DNA of 64,000 nt. Source: Clostridium_AD sp050717635 (lineage in GTDB: Bacteria > Bacillota > Clostridia > Clostridiales > Clostridiaceae). The notes below the pieces were generated by a model that did no database searches, was not told where the DNA came from, and saw nothing but the letters and a program-made list of their open reading frames with translations. The first letter of the stretch is position 1. The number at the start of each line of letters is the position of its first letter. This document shows, piece after piece, positions 59,847 to 64,000 of the stretch. The stretch is taken from the NCBI RefSeq assembly GCF_050717635.1, contig NZ_JBOITO010000003.1, positions 189,500 through 253,499 of the forward strand, read 5' to 3'. A program made the position numbers and the translations under genes.

Positions 59847-60905
59847 TCATTTATTAGAATTGTAATTAGTAGATTTATCTCCTCTAAAACCGTAATTAGT
59901 TGAAATTGTTCTTCCTATACTAGTGATTTTACCTGTTATGCATCCACGACAATGAGCGGGAGTATCTCCAGTGCATATTTTACCAGGATATAGAGCATAT
60001 TGTTTCCTATATTCACCTTCGGTAACATTTGGCATAACTACATTGGCACCGCTTTGAAGGGCCATGAGCCTTCCATTTTTATTTAAGGACTCCATAGCAG
60101 TTGTTGCAGGTATGTTAATGTCAGGTAACAGTAACCGAGTTATAGCCATAACCTTAAGGGCCATTGTTAATTCCTTACCCTTGGCACCAGATAGTGGGGT
60201 GTCTTCATTGGGAATAAAAGGCCCTATGCCTAACATGTCAGCATTTATTTCTTTGAAAAATAAGATGTCATCCGCATAGGATTCAATAGTTTGGGTTGGA
60301 AGACCAACCATGACGCCTGTACCAACTTCGAAATCTAATTCTTTTAAATTTTTCAAGCAATTTAATCTGTTATCGTGACTCATACCTGGGTCTAGTTTCT
60401 CATAAAGGTTTTTATCCGTTGTTTCAATTCGGAGAAGATATCTATCAGCACCAGCTTCTTTAAAAGATTTATATTCTTCATAAGATTTCTCACCTATACT
60501 TAAAGTTAGAGCTAAATCTAAAGCCTTAATTCCTTTTATTATACTAATAACTTTATCGGTGGTGTAATAATCATCTTCACCACCTTGAAGTACTATGGTT
60601 TTATATCCAAATGACTTAGCTTTAGTTGCGAAGTCTAAAATTTGTTCTTCTGTAAGTCTGTATCTAACTATATTTTTATTATCTCGCCTGAGTCCACAGT
60701 AAAGACAATTTCTTTTACATATGTTAGTGAATTCAATAAGGCCTCTAAGATGAACATCATCACCTAAATATTTTTTCCTGACATCGTCAGCGGCCTTAAA
60801 TAGGTCTTGGTCTACATCGTTGCTACTTAAAAGTGAAATAATTTCATTTTTACTTAACATATGATCCGTTTTAGCCTTATTTATAAATTCTAGTAATTCT
60901 ATCAT
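59847..60905 (-). CDS. hydE: [FeFe]-hydrogenase maturation radical SAM enzyme HydE
   Basis: 352 residues from the ATG at 60905, 9 bases after AGGAGG; longer upstream reading lacks a site. The radical SAM motif CKRNCLYCGLR is near 65, with LRGLIEFTNIC before it, then VLQGGEDDYYTTDKV, MVGLPTQTIESYADD and GIGPFIPNEDTPL. The C-terminal segment has CTGDTPAHCRGCITG, giving the second cluster Cys set of some HydE proteins. It takes part in building the H-cluster dithiolate ligand. hydF, hydG and hydrogenase genes are not in the window. Confidence 0.93.
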   Translation of the reverse strand: MIELLEFINKAKTDHMLSKNEIISLLSSNDVDQDLFKAADDVRKKYLGDDVHLRGLIEFTNICKRNCLYCGLRRDNKNIVRYRLTEEQILDFATKAKSFGYKTIVLQGGEDDYYTTDKVISIIKGIKALDLALTLSIGEKSYEEYKSFKEAGADRYLLRIETTDKNLYEKLDPGMSHDNRLNCLKNLKELDFEVGTGVMVGLPTQTIESYADDILFFKEINADMLGIGPFIPNEDTPLSGAKGKELTMALKVMAITRLLLPDINIPATTAMESLNKNGRLMALQSGANVVMPNVTEGEYRKQYALYPGKICTGDTPAHCRGCITGKITSIGRTISTNYGFRGDKSTNYNSNK

Positions 60906-61011
60906 TAAAGAGTGCCTCCTAGTTTCTATTTCTGCTAAAGTAATTATATCATATACTATATGCATTTGAAAAAAAACTCTAATTAAATAGTAGTATTTTA
61001 TGTTCATATTA

Positions 61012-61215
61012 TTATAAAAAGGTATCTTTTCTTTCATTAGTAAGTAGTATTCCCCATGCAAAAATTGGTAAAAATGCTAAAACTAAAAATAGAATACCAA
61101 ATATATTTCCGAGTATACTAAGTAGTGCTGATAACCCCCAAAGAGACATAGTAAAACTCATTTTGTAGATATGGAAATCGCGACTAATTGTGTTTAAAAA
61201 TTTGATTTTCTTCAT
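61012..61215 (-). CDS. Small membrane protein of the GntR-ABC operon
   Basis: 67 residues with two hydrophobic segments (about 20-36 and 38-59) after a basic start MKKIKFLNTISRDFHIYKM. GGAGGTGC upstream. It follows the ABC permease by 59 bases on the same strand, so it probably associates with that transporter. No family recognised. Confidence 0.65.
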   Translation of the reverse strand: MKKIKFLNTISRDFHIYKMSFTMSLWGLSALLSILGNIFGILFLVLAFLPIFAWGILLTNERKDTFL

Positions 61216-61274
61216 TTAAAGCACCTCCAAACTAATTTTTTTATAAAATCATAATAGTAGTAAATGATTTCAGT

Positions 61275-61943
61275 TTAAAACTCTTTATTATTGTAAATAC
61301 GTATGGATATCATTAGTGAAATTAAAAAGAAAATTAATCCTATTACTAGTGCTAATGAATTTTGTGTAAAGCTAGAAGTATTAGTAATAAAAAAATTAAT
61401 ATTTCGCACAAAAATATTATTTGGATTTGAACCAGCATATTCAATAGCAGTAGTTGGTACAAAAACAATTAACATAACTAGTAAAACATTAAAAAAATTC
61501 ATTTTAATAAACCCAAATCTAAAATAAAACGGGAAAAATATGGAGCTGAATATACATACAGAACTCAAAACTAAAACAATATGCAATAATGAAATTGAAC
61601 TATCGAACATTGAAAGTCCGGTAAATTTTCCTATGAATCCAATCAATATAGAATAAGCAAGGCCTAGAGTTGCAAATACGAATATTGACATATATTTTGC
61701 TATAACGATATCGTCTCTTTTAAGTGGTAAACTATTTAGTATAATTTCACTTTTGTTCTTTTCATCGTATTTTACAGCGAAGCTTATGAATATATAAGTT
61801 GTAGCCATAGGAGGCAACACATATAAAGCAAATCCATTCAGATTCATTGAAGAAAAAGCAAGTGGTGCAAAAATAGCATAAAGAAAAGTGTATAGCAAGG
61901 TCTTTTTCTGTATAGCTATGTCTTTTATTATTAAATTGAACAC
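61275..61943 (-). CDS. ABC-2 type transporter permease
   Basis: 222 residues with about six membrane helices: MFNLIIKDIAIQKKTLLYTF at the start, NSLPLKRDDIVIAKYM near 71 (the typical cytoplasmic loop of this ABC2 group) and a C-terminal helix LALVIGLIFFLISLMISI. It forms an exporter with the ATPase, whose stop overlaps its start by one base. In YtrA-type operons such transporters respond to cell-wall antibiotics. Confidence 0.85.
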   Translation of the reverse strand: MFNLIIKDIAIQKKTLLYTFLYAIFAPLAFSSMNLNGFALYVLPPMATTYIFISFAVKYDEKNKSEIILNSLPLKRDDIVIAKYMSIFVFATLGLAYSILIGFIGKFTGLSMFDSSISLLHIVLVLSSVCIFSSIFFPFYFRFGFIKMNFFNVLLVMLIVFVPTTAIEYAGSNPNNIFVRNINFFITNTSSFTQNSLALVIGLIFFLISLMISIRIYNNKEF

Positions 61944-62803
61944 TAAACATTCCCCCTAACTGTATACACCATAATATCTTCAAGTGAAGCTTTTTCAATG
62001 ATGCCTCTACCAGTAAATATTTTTCTGGATTTGTTAATATTCTTTGTTAGAGCTTCAAATCCAAAATCAGTTTCTTTTATACTTACAAATTCGCGTCTAG
62101 TATCATTGTCTAGAAGTTCTTTATTACCTTTTACTATACCGTAATTTTCGACAATTTCATCTTTAGTTTGCGTAAAAACTAATTTGCCGTTATTAATGAA
62201 TGTAATATAATCAGCTATTTTTTCAAGGTCCGTAGTTATGTGAGTTGAAAAGAAGATACTTACATTTTCATCTTGAATTATGCTGTATAAAATATCTAAC
62301 AGTTCACTTCTGAATACAGGATCGAGACCCGAGGTGGGTTCATCCATTATAATAAGCTCTGCATTATGGCAAAGAGCTAAAGCTAGAGAAAGTTTCATTT
62401 TCATTCCTTTTGATAGGGTCTTAATTTTATTCTTTTTAGGTAACTCAAATTCTTTTACATATTTTTCAAACAAGGTGTCGTTCCAGTTTTTATAGAAAGG
62501 GCGAAGAATATTTTTCATTTCAATGATGTTTAATTCCTCGTAAAAATAATTTTCGTCATAAACAAAACCGATTTTCTGCTTGATTTTTTTGTCATGTTTG
62601 GAATTATTGATTCCAAAAATATTTATGTTTCCACCATCTTTTTTTATAAGATTCATTATAAGTTTTATAGTGGTACTCTTGCCTGAACCATTTGGACCTA
62701 TAAATCCCATTACAGATCCTCTCTCAACATTAAAAGTTAGATCATCTAAAGTAAAATTCTTATAGGTCTTTCTTAAGTTTTTAATTTCTAGTATATTATT
62801 CAT
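61943..62803 (-). CDS. ABC transporter ATP-binding protein
   Basis: 286 residues: Walker A GPNGSGKSTTIK near 36, Q-loop-like FVYDENYFYEE, signature TLSKGMKMKLSLALAL near 129, Walker B LIIMDEPTSGLDP near 151 and FFSTHI near 186. The C-terminal domain is typical of drug or lantibiotic exporters. Coupled to the permease and downstream of the GntR regulator by 16 bases. Confidence 0.92.
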   Translation of the reverse strand: MNNILEIKNLRKTYKNFTLDDLTFNVERGSVMGFIGPNGSGKSTTIKLIMNLIKKDGGNINIFGINNSKHDKKIKQKIGFVYDENYFYEELNIIEMKNILRPFYKNWNDTLFEKYVKEFELPKKNKIKTLSKGMKMKLSLALALCHNAELIIMDEPTSGLDPVFRSELLDILYSIIQDENVSIFFSTHITTDLEKIADYITFINNGKLVFTQTKDEIVENYGIVKGNKELLDNDTRREFVSIKETDFGFEALTKNINKSRKIFTGRGIIEKASLEDIMVYTVRGNV

Positions 62804-62819
62804 GTTTGTTCCCCCTTAA

Positions 62820-63197
62820 TTAATTTTCCTCTTCAAATAGAAGTCGTAGCATACTTTGTAATTCTTGTAAGCTTAAATTTAAGAGTTTACTTTCAGTTAC
62901 GGCCTCAGTTAGTTTTTGTTCTATAGCTGTTAATCGTTTTTCTCTTATTAAATCTTTGTTTTGACCAGATACATATGACCCTTTTCCAGGAACAGTTTCT
63001 ATAAAACCTTCTCTTTCAAGTTCTTCATATGATCTCTTAGTTGTTATGACACTTATCTGAAGCTCTTTTGCTAAAAGTCTTATAGAAGGTAATGCATCAC
63101 CCTCGGCAAGTTCATCTTTCATAATGGCGGTTTTAATTTGAGTTACTATTTGCTCATAAATTGGATCCTGTGATGAATTAGAAATTATAATATTCAT
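62820..63197 (-). CDS. GntR-family regulator (YtrA subfamily)
   Basis: 125 residues. DPIYEQIVTQIKTAIMKDELAEGDALPSIRLLAKEL and ISVITTKRSYEELEREGFIETVPGKGSYV form the winged helix. The very short effector region (about 50 residues) is characteristic of YtrA. It represses its own operon; palindromes over the promoter fit this. First gene of the reverse-strand operon. Confidence 0.93.
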   Translation of the reverse strand: MNIIISNSSQDPIYEQIVTQIKTAIMKDELAEGDALPSIRLLAKELQISVITTKRSYEELEREGFIETVPGKGSYVSGQNKDLIREKRLTAIEQKLTEAVTESKLLNLSLQELQSMLRLLFEEEN

Positions 63198-63212
63198 ATC
63201 TTACTCCTTTGT

Positions 63213-63267
63213 ACATAGTGTATATATACTATGTAAACAGTATATACGCAATGGTATACATTGTCAA
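63213..63267 (-). promoter_or_regulatory. Promoter and GntR operator of the ABC operon
   Basis: On the reverse strand TTGACA (63262-63267), 17-base spacer, TATACT (63239-63244). Just downstream of it lies the 22-base palindrome ACATAGT-N8-ACTATGT (63213-63234). AGTGTA/TATACT elements agree with YtrA-like binding. Confidence 0.78.
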
Positions 63268-63368
63268 CACACAAAAACTATTACAATGAGTACTATGATT
63301 AAAAATGCCTTTATATATATAGTCTCAATACTGGGTATAATATTGGAAGATGATAGCATATAATATTA

Positions 63369-63397
63369 TTGACGTGTGTAAAGAAAGATGCTACTAT
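63369..63397 (+). promoter_or_regulatory. Promoter of the glutaredoxin gene
   Basis: TTGACG (63369-63374), 17-base spacer, TACTAT (63392-63397), 60 bases before the start. Confidence 0.6.
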
Positions 63398-63457
63398 GAA
63401 ATTACCATATAGTTGCATGCATTTTAAATTAACTAATAAAAATAAGGAGAGATTATT

Positions 63458-63688
63458 ATGAATAAAGTTGAGATTTATACAAGTAATACTTGTGGATATT
63501 GTCATATGGCTAAGGACTTTTTTAAAGAGAACAAAATTGAATATATAGAGCATAATATTTCTGAAGATCCAGAGGCTAAAAAAGCACTTATAAAAAAAGG
63601 TTATAGAGGAGTGCCCGTAATAGATATAAATGGGGAAGAAATGGTTGGATTTGACAAAGAAAAAATAGTTGCTTTATTAAAACTATAA
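63458..63688 (+). CDS. Glutaredoxin-like (NrdH/Grx) protein
   Basis: 76-residue thioredoxin-fold protein with active site TCGYCHMAK near residues 11-19 and the cis-Pro segment RGVPVIDING near 50. It matches clostridial glutaredoxin/YruB-type proteins that reduce disulfides or shuttle selenium/sulfur. Single gene; AAGGAGAG ahead of the ATG. Confidence 0.9.
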   Translation: MNKVEIYTSNTCGYCHMAKDFFKENKIEYIEHNISEDPEAKKALIKKGYRGVPVIDINGEEMVGFDKEKIVALLKL

Positions 63689-63740
63689 AAATAATGAAAT
63701 AGATGTTATAAAAAGAAATCATATTTTTAATATGATACAT

Positions 63741-63771
63741 AGCAAATGGGTAGATAAGCTATCTATTTGCT
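63741..63771 (+). terminator. Terminator after the glutaredoxin gene
   Basis: AGCAAAT...TAGAT / ATCTATTTGCT stem with a small bulge, then a T-rich run. The remaining 63772-63970 has no recognisable gene. Confidence 0.8.
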
Positions 63772-63981
63772 TTCTTTTTTGTAGTTAATTATAAGAATAT
63801 TTAGCTTCATATACAGATTTCATGGTGAAATTAGCGTGATGCCTTATCAAAAGTAATTAATCATTAAAAAATCGGTAAGTTGTATAATGAAATGACCGAA
63901 GAATAAAAAAAATAAAGACTCAAGGGAAATACTCTAGTATAATGTTAAGTGACAAAACCAACATATACGGGAGGATTTCAA

Positions 63982-64000
63982 ATGAGTCAATTAAATTTTA
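63982..64000 (+). CDS. Start of an unidentified gene (partial)
   Basis: GGGAGG at about 63969-63974 precedes an ATG at 63982; only MSQLNF is readable before the window ends. The strong ribosome site is the only support. Confidence 0.5.

Overview
The window looks like a chromosomal segment of a strictly anaerobic, low-GC Clostridium. Codon use is AT-rich and Shine-Dalgarno sites are strong. The genes are typical of anaerobes: HydE, a 4-hydroxybutyrate/butyrate route close to that of C. kluyveri, HisZ/short HisG, Rex-type operators and a CIRCE element. I saw no rRNA, tRNA, CRISPR array, insertion sequence or phage gene. All function calls come from reading motifs and family resemblance; no database search was possible.

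Layout. 1-755: end of an ABC permease and its ATPase. 1112-5655: small redox/sulfur genes (CoA-disulfide-reductase-like flavoprotein, 10-TM carrier, DUF1858 protein, IscU-like scaffold, CoA-binding protein, CGGC protein). 5947-9716: a DUF5320 peptide, a histidine phosphatase and a Zn/Mn-type ABC importer. 9978-17123: a cluster resembling the 'orange protein' (ORP) clusters of sulfate reducers, with two NifX-family proteins, two MinD/ferredoxin ATPases, a flavin reductase, a second DUF5320 peptide, a SCIFF-maturase-like radical SAM enzyme, two DUF134 regulators, a peptide deformylase and an MBL-fold protein. 17175-18563: a PAS-containing sigma-54 activator.

18949-40267 is the metabolic core. 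An AspT/SucE-type carrier and a nine-gene operon (hdrB-hdrC-hdrA-mvhD/flxD, three Flx-type subunits, and soluble fumarate reductase subunits B and A) are preceded by Rex-like operators. Malic enzyme and two-subunit fumarase follow. A sigma-54-type promoter then leads into abfD, a NifU-C protein, a small Cys protein, cat2, cat1, sucD and 4hbD. Together these genes spell pyruvate/malate -> fumarate -> succinate -> succinyl-CoA -> succinate semialdehyde -> 4-hydroxybutyrate -> 4-hydroxybutyryl-CoA -> crotonyl-CoA. The most interesting proposal is that NADH is oxidised by Flx-Hdr, with electrons bifurcated between ferredoxin and a soluble fumarate reductase.

40385-54076: hemerythrin, a decayed carA, argCJBD behind ARG-like boxes, and a ten-gene his operon (hisZGDCBHAFIE). 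54149-64000: CIRCE-controlled htpG and assorted genes (HAD phosphatase, flavodoxin, HxlR regulator with monooxygenase, Isf-like flavoprotein, chemoreceptor remnant, hydE, a GntR/ABC operon, glutaredoxin).

Several promoters share unexplained repeat architectures: 17-nt boxes spaced 39 bp apart at three redox-gene promoters, and inverted repeats flanking two other promoters. These point to local regulators that are not identified here.
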